DNA from: Microbacterium imperiale
Lineage (GTDB): Bacteria; Actinomycetota; Actinomycetes; Actinomycetales; Microbacteriaceae
Direction of reading: 5' to 3'
Assembly: GCF_017876655.1 (NCBI RefSeq)
Contig: NZ_JAGIOK010000001.1
Location: forward strand, 248,001-312,000
Length of the DNA: 64,000 bases
Below are positions 36,133-45,159 of the stretch, in pieces. Each line of letters starts with the position of its first letter. Position 1 is the stretch's first letter. Below the pieces are notes generated by a model. The model had not been told where the DNA came from, did not search any database, and saw only the letters and a program-made list of their open reading frames with translations. The position numbers and the translations under genes were made by a program.

Positions 36133-37095
36133 TTATTCGTACAGATCCAACGCCGCGCTCGCCCAGTCGTGCGCCGCTCGTCGTGCGTCGATCGGTGCAA
36201 CGATCTCGATGGCGCCGCCGGCACGGGCGACGAGGCGCTTGAGCGACCGTGCGTCCGCGACCCGGATGCGAGCGATCCGCCAGGGGCCGTCCGCGCGCAC
36301 CTCGGCGTTGGCGAGGTACTCCCCGACGGCGGCCGTCGCCGCCACGGGGAATCGGATCTCGGCGACGACCTCGTCCTCGCCGGGCTGGAACAACTCGGGC
36401 ACCGGTTCGGAAGCATGCACTGCGGGTATCTGCGTCGCTTCGGCATCCGCGATGCGGTCGAGGTGGAAGGTGCGCATCGCCCGACGCATGTGGCACCAGC
36501 CCTGCAGGTACCACTGCCCATCCGAGATCGAGACCTTCACCGGGTCGACCGTGCGCTTCGTCGGCCCCGGCGCATCGGGCGCGCGATACGTGAACGACAC
36601 CGCCACGCGCTCGCGCAGCGCGCGCGCCACCGTCTCGCGCACCTCGTCGACGGGCGCCGGCGCGATGATCACCTCGGCCGGAGTCTGACCCGCGCCGCGG
36701 GCGAGCTTGGCGAGGAGCCCCTGCATGACGTCGCTGTCGCCGACTCCCGGGAGCGATGCCGCGAGCTGGAGACCGGCGAGGAGGGCCGCCGCCTCGCGTG
36801 CCGTCAACCGCGGTGAGCGCTCGAGCCCGACGGAGTTGGTGATGACGATCCGGTCCTCACGTTCGAGCAGGTCCCAGTCGATGTCGAAGAGGTCGTTGGC
36901 CATCTGCCAGAACCCGCCTTCGCCCGGCAGACCGATCACCGTGAGCTTGCGCACCATCTCGCGCATCTGCTCGGCGGACACCTCGAAGTCACAGGCCGCC
37001 TGCTCGACGGTCACCTCGCCGGCGGCGATCAGATACGGGACGAGTTGCAGGATCAGCGCGGCCCGGTCGGTGGCGACGATCGGCTGCGCGCTCAT
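36133..37095 (-). CDS. pafC: WYL-domain transcriptional regulator PafC
   Basis: A 320-residue regulator. An N-terminal winged-helix region (~12-75; EVTVEQAACDFEVSAEQMRE) is followed by a WYL domain with VSISDGQWYLQGWCHMRRAM near residue 195 and the C-terminal extension. PafB and PafC together activate the DNA-damage response in mycobacteria, apparently binding a nucleic-acid ligand through WYL. The ATG at 37095 overlaps pafB by ATGA. The pair retains the canonical place next to tatAC although no pupylation gene is present. Confidence 0.92.
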   Translation of the reverse strand: MSAQPIVATDRAALILQLVPYLIAAGEVTVEQAACDFEVSAEQMREMVRKLTVIGLPGEGGFWQMANDLFDIDWDLLEREDRIVITNSVGLERSPRLTAREAAALLAGLQLAASLPGVGDSDVMQGLLAKLARGAGQTPAEVIIAPAPVDEVRETVARALRERVAVSFTYRAPDAPGPTKRTVDPVKVSISDGQWYLQGWCHMRRAMRTFHLDRIADAEATQIPAVHASEPVPELFQPGEDEVVAEIRFPVAATAAVGEYLANAEVRADGPWRIARIRVADARSLKRLVARAGGAIEIVAPIDARRAAHDWASAALDLYE

Positions 37096-38093
37096 GCCCG
37101 CACCTCCGACCGCTGCAGCGCACCGCGAAGCCGCTCGACGACGGCATCCCGCAGTTCGACAGGCGCGATCACGCGCACCTCTGGTCCGTACGAGGCCAGC
37201 TCGTCCGCGAGCACCTGGAGATCGACGTACGGGATGCTCAGGCCGCTCGGTACGTCGGCGCCGGTCACGGCGCGGCGGCCGAGCCGGACCGCGGCCTCGG
37301 TGCCGGCGGCGACCTCGACGACGGCGCGCTGGCGCGCCGCGAGATCGCGGAGTCCGGCAAGAGCCCGCTCCCCCGCCCCCGCGAGCGCCGACGGATCGAA
37401 CGACCGGCGGGTCGTGACCACGTCGGAGCAGATGCGGGAGAGCAGGAAGGTGCGCTCCGCGCCGACGTTCGTGTCGAAGGCGAAGAGGTGCCAGCGGCCC
37501 TCGAAATCAAGCAGGGCGTAGGGGCGCACCTGACGGCGACGCGGCTGGTCGGACCCGGGACGCAAGTAATCGAAGGCGACTTCGCGGGCCTGCTCCATCG
37601 CGCGTTGCAAGGGCAGGAAGGATGACTCGCGCAGCGTGATGCGCGGCGCGTAGCCGATGATCGGCTCGTCGACGTCGATTCCGAGCGATCGGATCTTGCG
37701 CAGACCGGAACGGGCGCCCGCCGAGAGCGACCCCTCCTCCCACACGCCGCCCGCGAGCGTCAGCACAGCCAGCTCGGCCGGGGTGAACTCGATGTCGTCG
37801 GGCAGCGCATACTCGGTCGGCGGGATCCGATAGCGGGCCTCGCGCAGATCGTCGGGGTCGGCGTAGTCGCCGATCGTCTCGATCGGTACGCCGAGGCCGC
37901 GGAGGTTCTCCTTGTCGCGCTCGAACATCTTCTCGAGCGCGTCCTTGCGGGCACCGCCCTCGTTCTGCTCCCGGTAACCCGAGACCGAGCTGAGGATGGT
38001 GTCCTTCGTCAGCCCTTGTTCGGTGGCCATGAGCGCCACGACGAGGTTCACCAGACGCTCTTCCGGAGGCACGCGTGGTGAGGGGCTGGACAC
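37092..38093 (-). CDS. pafB: WYL-domain transcriptional regulator PafB
   Basis: A 333-residue partner of PafC. The N-terminal winged helix (~8-95; NLVVALMATEQGLTKDTILS) precedes a WYL domain whose core reads YALLDFEGRWHLFAFDT, with basic patch RPGSDQPRRRQVRPY just before it. The C-terminal WCX-like extension follows. On its strand TAGAAT stands seven bases before the GTG at 38093, suggesting a leaderless mRNA starting the pafBC-tat unit. Two-gene arrangement, sizes and neighbours match the mycobacterial pafBC locus. Confidence 0.92.
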   Translation of the reverse strand: MSSPSPRVPPEERLVNLVVALMATEQGLTKDTILSSVSGYREQNEGGARKDALEKMFERDKENLRGLGVPIETIGDYADPDDLREARYRIPPTEYALPDDIEFTPAELAVLTLAGGVWEEGSLSAGARSGLRKIRSLGIDVDEPIIGYAPRITLRESSFLPLQRAMEQAREVAFDYLRPGSDQPRRRQVRPYALLDFEGRWHLFAFDTNVGAERTFLLSRICSDVVTTRRSFDPSALAGAGERALAGLRDLAARQRAVVEVAAGTEAAVRLGRRAVTGADVPSGLSIPYVDLQVLADELASYGPEVRVIAPVELRDAVVERLRGALQRSEVRA

Positions 38094-38100
38094 GCCTTCG

Positions 38101-38106
38101 ATTCTA
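38101..38106 (-). promoter_or_regulatory. -10 hexamer of pafB, leaderless arrangement
   Basis: TAGAAT on the minus strand, seven bases before the pafB GTG at 38093. It supports this GTG as the start and the head of the pafBC operon. Confidence 0.5.
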
Positions 38107-38129
38107 GGCGCGACCGAGCGTGGGCCGAC

Positions 38130-39074
38130 TCAGGCGGCGGGATCGAGGCCGAGGATGTCGATGACGTAGACGAGGGTGTCGCCCGTGGCGCCCGCGGCGC
38201 CGTCGTCGCCCGGGATCACGGCGAGTACCTGCGACCCCACCGGCTGACCGCGCAGCGCGTCCGCGAACGAGTCACCCATGCTGTCGATCATGAGGGGGCG
38301 CGAACCGCTCCCCCACGTCGTGTCGACGACCTGCTGGTCGCTCCAGCTGACGGCGGTGTAGTGGACGCGCACCGGGACATCGCCGGTCACCTCGGGTCCG
38401 TCGCCCTTCTTGAGCACCTCGACGGCGACCTCCGCCGGCGGCTCGGCGTCGGGGACGACGATCCCCGGGCGGCCGTCGGGGGCGCGGACGACCGACGGCA
38501 TCCCGGACCGGTCGTTGAACTGCTCGGCGCCGTCCGCCGCGGCGAGGTACACCTTCTGCAGGTCGAGGACCACGACGGTCGTGGCGTCCGGTCCCATCCC
38601 GAAGCGTGCGCGGGTGTCGGCGGTGACCTCGTCGGGACCCAGCGCCATGACGACCCGCGACCCCTCGGTCGCGCACGCGAGCGCGTCGACCAGGCCCGGG
38701 AAGGTCGCCTCCCAGTTGTCGAGCGGATAGACCTGCGAGAGGTCGCCGCTGTAGCCGGAAGCCGCGATCGGGGCACCGGAGGAGCCGTCGATGACCGTCA
38801 GATCGAAGACGACGTCCTGAGCGTCAGACGTGATGGCGCGGCCGTCGCCGACGACGAGGTCGCGAGCTGCCAGCCCGTCGACGTGCACGGGTGCGCCGAG
38901 GCTGATCTCGGGCTCGGTGCCGACGGGAGCCTCTCCGACCTGCACGAGGTCGAGAGCGCTCGAGTCAGCCGGTTCCCGAAGGCACGAAGCGGAACCGCCC
39001 GACGGTGTCGAGCAAGCCGTCAGAGCGACAACGGTCAACGAGAGAGCGCCGGCGGCGGCGAGGATCCTACGCAC
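38130..39074 (-). CDS. FKBP-type peptidyl-prolyl isomerase lipoprotein
   Basis: A 314-residue exported protein. The signal peptide ends in lipobox LTAC with Cys21. The last ~90 residues form an FKBP domain (VTGDVPVRVHYTAVSW, LRGQPVGSQVLAVIPGDDG, DTLVYVIDILG). Residues ~55-175 look like a degenerate second FKBP copy (LVVGDGRAI, GLVDALACATEGSRVVMAL). It should help fold exported proteins at the cell surface. The GTG at 39074 follows TAGACT at a six-base distance. It stands between trmI and pafB, where other actinobacteria carry proteasome/pupylation genes. Confidence 0.88.
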   Translation of the reverse strand: MRRILAAAGALSLTVVALTACSTPSGGSASCLREPADSSALDLVQVGEAPVGTEPEISLGAPVHVDGLAARDLVVGDGRAITSDAQDVVFDLTVIDGSSGAPIAASGYSGDLSQVYPLDNWEATFPGLVDALACATEGSRVVMALGPDEVTADTRARFGMGPDATTVVVLDLQKVYLAAADGAEQFNDRSGMPSVVRAPDGRPGIVVPDAEPPAEVAVEVLKKGDGPEVTGDVPVRVHYTAVSWSDQQVVDTTWGSGSRPLMIDSMGDSFADALRGQPVGSQVLAVIPGDDGAAGATGDTLVYVIDILGLDPAA

Positions 39075-39080
39075 CGCAGC

Positions 39081-39086
39081 AGTCTA
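39081..39086 (-). promoter_or_regulatory. -10 hexamer of the FKBP lipoprotein gene
   Basis: TAGACT on the minus strand, six bases before the GTG at 39074 and overlapping the trmI stop codon. It implies an internal leaderless start within the run of minus-strand genes. Confidence 0.5.
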
Positions 39087-40097
39087 CGCGGACTCGTCCT
39101 GCCCGCCGGACCCGGCGGCGATGCGCGCACCGTCGGCGGCGCGCTGGGCCTCGCGCATCCGCTTGCGCAGGTTCTTGTCGGTGATCTCGCGGTCGCCGAC
39201 GGCGCCGGGCGTCCACAGCTCGACGTCCTCGTCCGCGTAGCTCGGCTTCTTCAGCGCGCGCTTGCGCACATCGGGTGGCACCGCACCCGGCGCGAGGCGA
39301 CGCGCTGTCAGCAGGAACCCCGTGTGGGCGACCATCCGATGGTCGGGGCGCACCGCGAGGCCTTCGACGTGCCAGCCGCGGATCATCGTCTCGGAGGCCT
39401 CCGGGTCGGTGAACAGGCCGGTGCCGCGGACGTACTCCGCGACGCGGCTCAGCTGCGTCGCCGTGGCGATGTAGCAGAGGACCACGCCGCCCGGGGCGAG
39501 GGCGTCCGCGACGGCGTCGATGCACTCCCACGGGGCGAGCATGTCGAGGACCACGCGATCCACGCTGCCCGGGGCGACGGCATCCGGCAGGCTCTCGACG
39601 AGGTCGCCGACGACGACATCCCAGTTGCTCGGACGCGACCCGGTGAAGGTCGTGACGTTGGCTTCGGCCACCTCGGCGAACTCAGCCCGCCGCTCGAACG
39701 AGAGCAGCCGTCCCTCGGCGCCGATGGCGCGCAGCAGCCACAGCGACAGGGCGCCCGAGCCGACTCCCGCCTCGACGACGGTCGCGCCGGGGAAGATGTC
39801 GCCGGCCGCGAGGATCTGCGCCGCATCCTTCGGGTAGACGATCGCCGCGCCGCGGGGCATCGACATGACGAAGTCGCGCAACAGCGGCCGGAGCGCGAGG
39901 TACTCGTGCCCGCCGCTGTTGGTCGCGACCGATCCGTCGGGCTGGCCCACCAGGACGTCGTGACGCAGCACGCCGTGGTGCGTGTGCAGCTCGCCACCTT
40001 CGCGGAGAGTGATGGTGTGCATCCGCCCCTTGGGTCCGGTCAGCTGAACGCGGTCGCCGTAGCGGAAAGGCCCGCGGGGCTGGAGGTCGTCGGTCAT
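39084..40097 (-). CDS. trmI: tRNA (adenine-58-N1)-methyltransferase TrmI
   Basis: A 337-residue SAM-dependent enzyme that methylates A58 in the tRNA T-loop. The N-terminal barrel (RVQLTGPKGRMHTITLREGG) precedes the Rossmann domain with motif I VVEAGVGSGALSLWLL and motif IV-like VVLDMLAPWE. The C-terminal ~60 residues are charged and extend past the usual end (RKRMREAQRAADGARIAAG). The ATG at 40097 overlaps the HAD phosphatase stop as ATGA. In many actinobacteria trmI begins the pupylation-proteasome region. Confidence 0.94.
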   Translation of the reverse strand: MTDDLQPRGPFRYGDRVQLTGPKGRMHTITLREGGELHTHHGVLRHDVLVGQPDGSVATNSGGHEYLALRPLLRDFVMSMPRGAAIVYPKDAAQILAAGDIFPGATVVEAGVGSGALSLWLLRAIGAEGRLLSFERRAEFAEVAEANVTTFTGSRPSNWDVVVGDLVESLPDAVAPGSVDRVVLDMLAPWECIDAVADALAPGGVVLCYIATATQLSRVAEYVRGTGLFTDPEASETMIRGWHVEGLAVRPDHRMVAHTGFLLTARRLAPGAVPPDVRKRALKKPSYADEDVELWTPGAVGDREITDKNLRKRMREAQRAADGARIAAGSGGQDESA

Positions 40098-40774
40098 GCG
40101 GGGGCTCCGAGTCGGTGGCTGGTGTACAGGTCGGTCAGATCGGCGACGGTGCGTCCGTCGAGGGAGTCCCAGAGGGCGTGCGCGCCGATTCCCGCGAGCG
40201 GGACCATGAGCGGGACGCCCAGCGCGACGGCCCCGGAAGCGACCGCCGAACGCAGACCGTTCGGGGAGTCCTCGATCGCCACCGTCTCGGCGACGTCGAC
40301 GCCGAGCGCTCGGCAGGCCTGCAGATAGGGGTCGGGATGCGGCTTGGGGCGGACCGCGTCGTCGCCGGCGATCACGACATCGAAGGCCTCGAACGGGATG
40401 GCCGAGACGACGGTTTCGGCCATCCGCCGCATCGACATCGTCACGAGCGCCGTCTTGATGCCGGCCTGACGGAGGCCGGCGAGGAGTTCGCGCGCGCCCG
40501 GGCGGAACGGCGCGCCCTCGGCGCGCAGGCGAGATGAGACGGTGTCGGTGAGGTGATCGATGATCTCACGGGTCTCCATCCGAACACCCGCTGCCTGCAG
40601 GATGCGGGCGGAGTCTTCGAGGCCCAGCCCGACGAGCGACAGCGCCTGCTCGTGCGTCCAGACGCCCCCGAAGCTCGCGACGAGCGGCCCCTCCGCGGCC
40701 ATCCAGTACGGTTCGGTGTCGACGAGGGTGCCATCCATGTCCCACAGGACGGCGGCAGGAGCGGGAGAGGTCAT
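40094..40774 (-). CDS. HAD-superfamily phosphatase/phosphoglucomutase-like protein
   Basis: A 226-residue HAD hydrolase of subfamily IA. Motif I is LWDMDGTLVDTEPYW, motif II TMSMRR, and motifs III/IV are AGDDAVRPKPHPD and EDSPNGLRSAVASG. Possible substrates are sugar phosphates or nucleotides; it cannot be specified. ATG 40774 is preferred over ATG 40783 because TAACAT lies seven bases before it on the minus strand. It is translationally coupled to trmI and divergent from the PAC2 gene. Confidence 0.88.
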   Translation of the reverse strand: MTSPAPAAVLWDMDGTLVDTEPYWMAAEGPLVASFGGVWTHEQALSLVGLGLEDSARILQAAGVRMETREIIDHLTDTVSSRLRAEGAPFRPGARELLAGLRQAGIKTALVTMSMRRMAETVVSAIPFEAFDVVIAGDDAVRPKPHPDPYLQACRALGVDVAETVAIEDSPNGLRSAVASGAVALGVPLMVPLAGIGAHALWDSLDGRTVADLTDLYTSHRLGAPA

Positions 40775-40781
40775 CCGCCCC

Positions 40782-40787
40782 ATGTTA
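40782..40787 (-). promoter_or_regulatory. -10 hexamer of the HAD-trmI unit
   Basis: TAACAT on the minus strand, seven bases before the ATG at 40774. It overlaps the alternative upstream ATG at 40783, which argues against that start. Confidence 0.45.
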
Positions 40788-40876
40788 CCGACGCGCGGTC
40801 GCGGCGCCGCGCGCCCCCGCCCCGGCCCGAGCAGGCGCGGCGTATCGTGGAGCAGAACCTCTCGGAAGGAGGACGG

Positions 40877-41740
40877 GTGAACAGTCTGGGACGTCGGGTT
40901 CTCGTGGTCGCCTTCGACGGATGGAACGACGCCGGCGAAGCTGCGACGGCCGCTGCGACCCAGCTGCGCGAGTCACGCCCGTACGAGCCGGTCTACTCGG
41001 TCGATCCCGAGCTCTATTTCGACTACATGTACACGCGGCCCCAGATCGAGGCCGACGCGGACGGCCGGCGGTCGCTGCGCTGGCCCGAGGCGACCATCTG
41101 GCGCCCCCAGGCGACGGCCCGCGGAACCCGGCTGTGGGTGCTCAGCGGCGCCGAGCCTGCACGCGCGTGGAAGTCGTTCGCGGCCGAGCTGGTGGACGCG
41201 GCTCTCAGCGAGGACATCACGGGACTCGTGGCCCTCGGCTCGATGATGAGCGACGTGCCGCACACGCGGCCCATCACCGTCTTCCGCGGCAGTGACAACG
41301 ACGAACTGCGCACGGCACTCGGCCTCGAGCGCTCGACGTACGAAGGACCCGTCGGCATCCTCTCCGTCATCGCGGCGGCCGCCGAGGAAGCCGGCATCCC
41401 CACGGCCGCCCTCTGGGCGAGCGTCCCGCACTACGTCGCCGGGCACTCCCCCTCGCCCAAGGCGACGCTCGCCCTGCTCGACCGGCTCGAGGGCATCACC
41501 GGCGCGAAGATCGCCCGCGGCTCGCTGCCCGGCGACGCGCTCGCGTGGGAGGCGACCATCGACGCGGCCGCCGCCGACGACGAGGAGATGACGGAGTACA
41601 TCCGCCAGCTGGAACAGACACGCGACACGTGGGACTCGCCCGAGGCCTCCGGCGACGCGATCGCGCAGGAGTTCGAGAAGTACCTGCGTCACCGCGGTGA
41701 CGGCGACGGCCGCGGGCTGGGGCGGGGACCGCACCGCTGA
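40877..41740 (+). CDS. PAC2-family protein
   Basis: A 287-residue protein of the PAC2 family, named after a eukaryotic proteasome assembly chaperone and common in actinobacteria with unknown role. Marks are VVAFDGWNDAGEAAT at the N-terminus, VALGSMMSDVPHTRPI in the middle and WASVPHYVAGHSPSPKATLA later; the C-terminus is acidic then basic. The GTG at 40877 has a strong GGAAGGAGG site and TATCGT ~30 bases upstream. The gene is single and faces away from the HAD-trmI unit. Confidence 0.87.
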   Translation: MNSLGRRVLVVAFDGWNDAGEAATAAATQLRESRPYEPVYSVDPELYFDYMYTRPQIEADADGRRSLRWPEATIWRPQATARGTRLWVLSGAEPARAWKSFAAELVDAALSEDITGLVALGSMMSDVPHTRPITVFRGSDNDELRTALGLERSTYEGPVGILSVIAAAAEEAGIPTAALWASVPHYVAGHSPSPKATLALLDRLEGITGAKIARGSLPGDALAWEATIDAAAADDEEMTEYIRQLEQTRDTWDSPEASGDAIAQEFEKYLRHRGDGDGRGLGRGPHR

Positions 41741-41758
41741 CGCGGCCCCCGCGGCGGC

Positions 41759-42592
41759 TCAGGACGCCTGCAGCACGCCCATCGAGAGCAGGACGATCAG
41801 CACGACGCCGAGCCCGACCCGGTACAGCACGAACGGCAGGAAGCTGCCGCGCTTGAGGTACTGCATCAGGAACGCGATGACGGCCAGCCCGACGCCGAAC
41901 GCGACGACCGTGGCCACCGCCGTCTCGGTCAGCGTGAACACCGAGGCGCCGGGTTCGCGGATCGCCTGCAGCAGCTCGTAGAAGCCGCTGCCGAAGACGG
42001 CGGGGACGGCGAGCAGGAAGGCGACCTCGGCCGCGGCCGGCCGCGTGTAGCCGAGGGTCAGCCCCATCGTCGTGGTGGCGCCGGAGCGGGACACGCCGGG
42101 GATGAGGGCCAATGCCTGGGCGAAGCCGAGCGCGAGGCCGTGGCCGTAGGTGAGATCCTTCTCGGTGCGCACGCGGCGGCCGAGGGCGTCGGCGGCGCCG
42201 AGGAGCAGACCGAAGACGATCAGGACGATCGCCACCAGCCAGAGGTTGCGGAAGGTGTCGCGGATGACGTCCTGGAAGAGGAAGCCGAGCACACCGATCG
42301 GCAGCGTGCCGATGATGACGATCCAACCGAGGCGGACGTCGGCGTCGTCGCGCGGCACCGAGCCGGTGAACGAGCGGAACCAGCGGCCGATGATGCGCGT
42401 GATCTTCTTCCAGAAGTAGACGAGCACGGCCAGCTCTGTGCCGATCTGCGTGATGGCGGTGAAGGTCGCGCCGGGATCCTGCGCCGAGGGCAGGAACTCT
42501 CCCACGATGCGCAGATGAGCGCTGGAAGAGATCGGCAGGAACTCGGTCAGGCCCTGGATGATGCCCAGGATGATCGCCTCGAGAAGCTGCAT
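41759..42592 (-). CDS. uppP: Undecaprenyl-diphosphatase
   Basis: A 277-residue, eight-helix membrane phosphatase that recycles the lipid carrier undecaprenyl pyrophosphate for cell-wall synthesis and can confer low bacitracin tolerance. The active-site motifs are GLTEFLPISSSAHLRI at ~14-29 and PGVSRSGATTTMGL around 165. It lies 10 bp behind the M20 peptidase gene on the same strand. Length and motifs are intact. BacA/UppP identity is clear. Confidence 0.95.
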   Translation of the reverse strand: MQLLEAIILGIIQGLTEFLPISSSAHLRIVGEFLPSAQDPGATFTAITQIGTELAVLVYFWKKITRIIGRWFRSFTGSVPRDDADVRLGWIVIIGTLPIGVLGFLFQDVIRDTFRNLWLVAIVLIVFGLLLGAADALGRRVRTEKDLTYGHGLALGFAQALALIPGVSRSGATTTMGLTLGYTRPAAAEVAFLLAVPAVFGSGFYELLQAIREPGASVFTLTETAVATVVAFGVGLAVIAFLMQYLKRGSFLPFVLYRVGLGVVLIVLLSMGVLQAS

Positions 42593-42602
42593 GGGGCGCC
42601 TT

Positions 42603-43901
42603 TCAGTACGTGCGGATGAGATCGGTGAGCACGCGCTGCCCGAAGACGAGCGCGTCGATCGGGACGCGTTCGTCGACCCCGTGGAACATACCGGTGAAGT
42701 CGAGATCGGCCGGGAGGCGCAGCGGCGCGAAGCCGAATCCGGCGATGCCGAGTTCCGCCAGCGCCTTGTTGTCGGTTCCGCCCCCCATCAGGTACGGCAG
42801 CACCGGCACGCCGGGATCGTGGCGACCGAGCGCGGCGACCATGGAGTCGACCAGGGAGCCCGCGAACGGCACCTCGAGCCCGATGTCCCGGTGCACGATC
42901 TCGATCCGGATGTCGTCGCCGACGATGCGCTGGATCTCGGCGAGGACGGCGTCCTCCTGCCCGGGGAGCGTGCGCACGTCGATGGCAGCCGAAGCGGCAT
43001 CCGGGATGACGTTGTGCTTGTAGCCGGCGGTCAGACCGGTGGGGTTGGCCGTCGTCCGGAAGGTCGAGGCGAGGAAGGCCGACGTGGCACCGGTCGCCTC
43101 GACGACCGCGTCCGGGTCGGCGCCATCGCGTCCGCTCAGGCGCGCGAGGTCGGCCACGAGACGCTCCGTCGTGGCCGTGAGCTCGATCGGCCAGCGTGCG
43201 CGCCCGAGCGCCGCGACCGCTTCCGCGACGCGCGTGATCGCGTTGTCGGGATGCAGCCGGCTGCCGTGGCCCGCCCGGCCCGTGGCGTGCAGGCGCAGCC
43301 ACACGAGCGCCTTCTCGCCCACCTGCAGCAGGTACGCGCGGTGCCCGTCGACGCCGATGGAGTAGCCGCCGACCTCGCTGATCGCCTCGGTCGCGCCGGC
43401 GAACCACTCCGGCCGATCGCGGACGACGAGCTGCGAGCCCTCGACGCCGCCGTTCTCCTCGTCGGCGAAGAAGGTCACCACCAGGTCGCGCTCGGGCTGC
43501 TCCCCCGCGCGCAGCAGGCTCGCGACGGACGTGAGGATCATCGCGTCCATGTCCTTCATGTCGACCGCGCCCCGACCCCACAGCATCCCGTCGCGGACGA
43601 CGCCGCCGAACGGGTCGACGCTCCAGTCCTCCGCGACGGCGGGGACGACGTCCAGATGGCCGTGGAGCACCAGCGCGGGCTTGTCGCGGTTGCGTCCCGG
43701 GATCCGCACCGACACGTTCGTGCGACGCGGGATCGGTTCGTAGTACTCGGGACGCAGGCCCAGGCCTTCGAGATACGCGCCGACGTACTCGGCGGCCTCA
43801 CGCTCGCCCCGCGAACGGCCCTCGCCGAAGTTCGTCGTGTCGAAGCGGATCAGGTCCCGCGCAACGCGGGCGACCTCAGGCAGATCGTCGTTCTCGGACA
43901 T
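42603..43901 (-). CDS. M20/M28-type metallopeptidase (ArgE/DapE-like)
   Basis: A 432-residue zinc hydrolase. Metal and catalytic motifs are LHGHLDVVPA, GRGAVDMKDMDAM and TFFADEENGG; a dimerisation lid (~190-310) interrupts the catalytic domain. It resembles the M20 peptidases that remove N-terminal or acyl groups, but the substrate is not deducible. ATG 43901 is chosen over GTG 43910 because TACCGT stands seven bases before it. It precedes uppP by 10 bp. Confidence 0.9.
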   Translation of the reverse strand: MSENDDLPEVARVARDLIRFDTTNFGEGRSRGEREAAEYVGAYLEGLGLRPEYYEPIPRRTNVSVRIPGRNRDKPALVLHGHLDVVPAVAEDWSVDPFGGVVRDGMLWGRGAVDMKDMDAMILTSVASLLRAGEQPERDLVVTFFADEENGGVEGSQLVVRDRPEWFAGATEAISEVGGYSIGVDGHRAYLLQVGEKALVWLRLHATGRAGHGSRLHPDNAITRVAEAVAALGRARWPIELTATTERLVADLARLSGRDGADPDAVVEATGATSAFLASTFRTTANPTGLTAGYKHNVIPDAASAAIDVRTLPGQEDAVLAEIQRIVGDDIRIEIVHRDIGLEVPFAGSLVDSMVAALGRHDPGVPVLPYLMGGGTDNKALAELGIAGFGFAPLRLPADLDFTGMFHGVDERVPIDALVFGQRVLTDLIRTY

Positions 43902-43908
43902 GGGTTCC

Positions 43909-43914
43909 ACGGTA
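43909..43914 (-). promoter_or_regulatory. -10 hexamer of the M20 peptidase gene
   Basis: TACCGT on the minus strand, seven bases before the ATG at 43901. It contains the alternative GTG 43910, making that start unlikely. Confidence 0.45.
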
Positions 43915-43932
43915 GTCGCGAAGCCGTTCCGG

Positions 43933-45159
43933 TCATGACAGCGGCTCGGGTGCGCGAGGCGCGGTGAGCACCACGCGCAGGCCTCCCTCGGCCCGCGCTT
44001 CGAGCGCGAGCGAACCGCCGAGCGCCCGCAGCGCCGCCTCGGCGAGCGTCAGCCCCAGCCCCAGGCCCGGCCCCGCGAGGCGGGTGCTGCTGCCACGGTG
44101 GAACGGCTCGGTGAATCGCGCGACCTCGGCCGGCGTCAGCACGGCGCCGTCGTTTCCGACGACCAGACGCAGGTGCTCCCCCTCGACCTCGGCGGTGACC
44201 TCGAGACGCCCGGCGGGCCGGTTGTGGCGTACGGCGTTGCTGATGACGTTGCCCACCGCGATGCCGAGGAGGGCGGGGTCCGCCCGCGCAGCCAGCGGCG
44301 GCACGTCGACCAGCACCGCGAGCTGCTTCGCGGCGATCGCGTCCGCGCCTTCGGCCAGCGCGTCGGCGACGACGTCGTCGAGCGGCGTGGCGGGAGTGTC
44401 GTCGTCGGCTGCGCGCGGGACGGCGTAGGTGAGCGTCAGCAAGGCGGCGATCAGCCGCTCGCTGCGGGCGTTGGCCTCGAGCGCCTGGCGCACCGTGGGC
44501 TCGAGCTCGGCGGGGACGCGCCCCTGCTCGAGCGGGATCTCGAGCAGGGCGCGCGTCGTCGTCAGGGGCGTGCGCAACTCGTGCGATGCGCTCGCGATGA
44601 ATCGCTCCTGGCGCTGGAACGCATCGTCGAGCCGGTCGAGCATGCCGTCGATGGTGTCGCCCAGCTCTTTGATCTCGTCGCGCGGGCCCTCGAGCTCCAA
44701 CCGGCGATGCAGATCGCCGCGGGTGATCTCACGGGTGGTCGCGATGACGGCCGCGATACGCCCGAGGGAACGCCGCGACAGCCACCATCCCGCCGACGCG
44801 GCCAGGGCGGCGAAGCCGATCAGCACCACGATCGACCAGCCCAGCAAACCCGACAGCACCTCCTCCGACAGCTGCGTGGTCTGCTCCGTCACGATGGACT
44901 CGTACTGCTCCCCCGGCGCCGTGCCCGCGTCGGGGCCCGAGACGATCTCGCAGGCGAGCTCGCTCTCGGTTCGGGGTTGACCGTCGGACAATCCCTCGCT
45001 CACGATGCACCCGGTCGAGATGGTGCTGATCCCTTCGGCGAAGAGCTGCTGCACCAACAGGAACTGCACGGTCAGCAGCACCGCGCCGCCTGCGATGAAC
45101 ACGCCGGCGATGAGCGTCGCGAGCTTCGCCCGGAAGCTCCACGGCCGAACGAGCGTCAC
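43933..45159 (-). CDS. Sensor histidine kinase of the ABC-exporter two-component system
   Basis: A 408-residue kinase. Helix 1 (~12-38), an external domain of ~65 residues, helix 2 (~105-128), a HAMP linker (~130-180), and the DHp helix with His193 (ASASHELRTPLTTTRA). The ATPase domain has NVISNAVRHN and GPGLGLGLTLAEAA. The external loop contains just two cysteines, Cys51 and Cys70, which could form a disulfide. The GTG at 45159 overlaps the regulator stop as GTGA. It is likely to sense a compound exported by the divergent ABC system. Confidence 0.92.
   Translation of the reverse strand: MTLVRPWSFRAKLATLIAGVFIAGGAVLLTVQFLLVQQLFAEGISTISTGCIVSEGLSDGQPRTESELACEIVSGPDAGTAPGEQYESIVTEQTTQLSEEVLSGLLGWSIVVLIGFAALAASAGWWLSRRSLGRIAAVIATTREITRGDLHRRLELEGPRDEIKELGDTIDGMLDRLDDAFQRQERFIASASHELRTPLTTTRALLEIPLEQGRVPAELEPTVRQALEANARSERLIAALLTLTYAVPRAADDDTPATPLDDVVADALAEGADAIAAKQLAVLVDVPPLAARADPALLGIAVGNVISNAVRHNRPAGRLEVTAEVEGEHLRLVVGNDGAVLTPAEVARFTEPFHRGSSTRLAGPGLGLGLTLAEAALRALGGSLALEARAEGGLRVVLTAPRAPEPLS

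Noticed and set aside
38361..40328. A 655-codon plus-strand frame opposite the FKBP and trmI genes
   Set aside because: Antisense shadow spanning two real genes and their gap; no recognisable domain.
42558..43967. A 469-codon plus-strand frame opposite the M20 peptidase
   Set aside because: Antisense shadow; the metal motifs of the M20 peptidase on the minus strand settle the coding strand.
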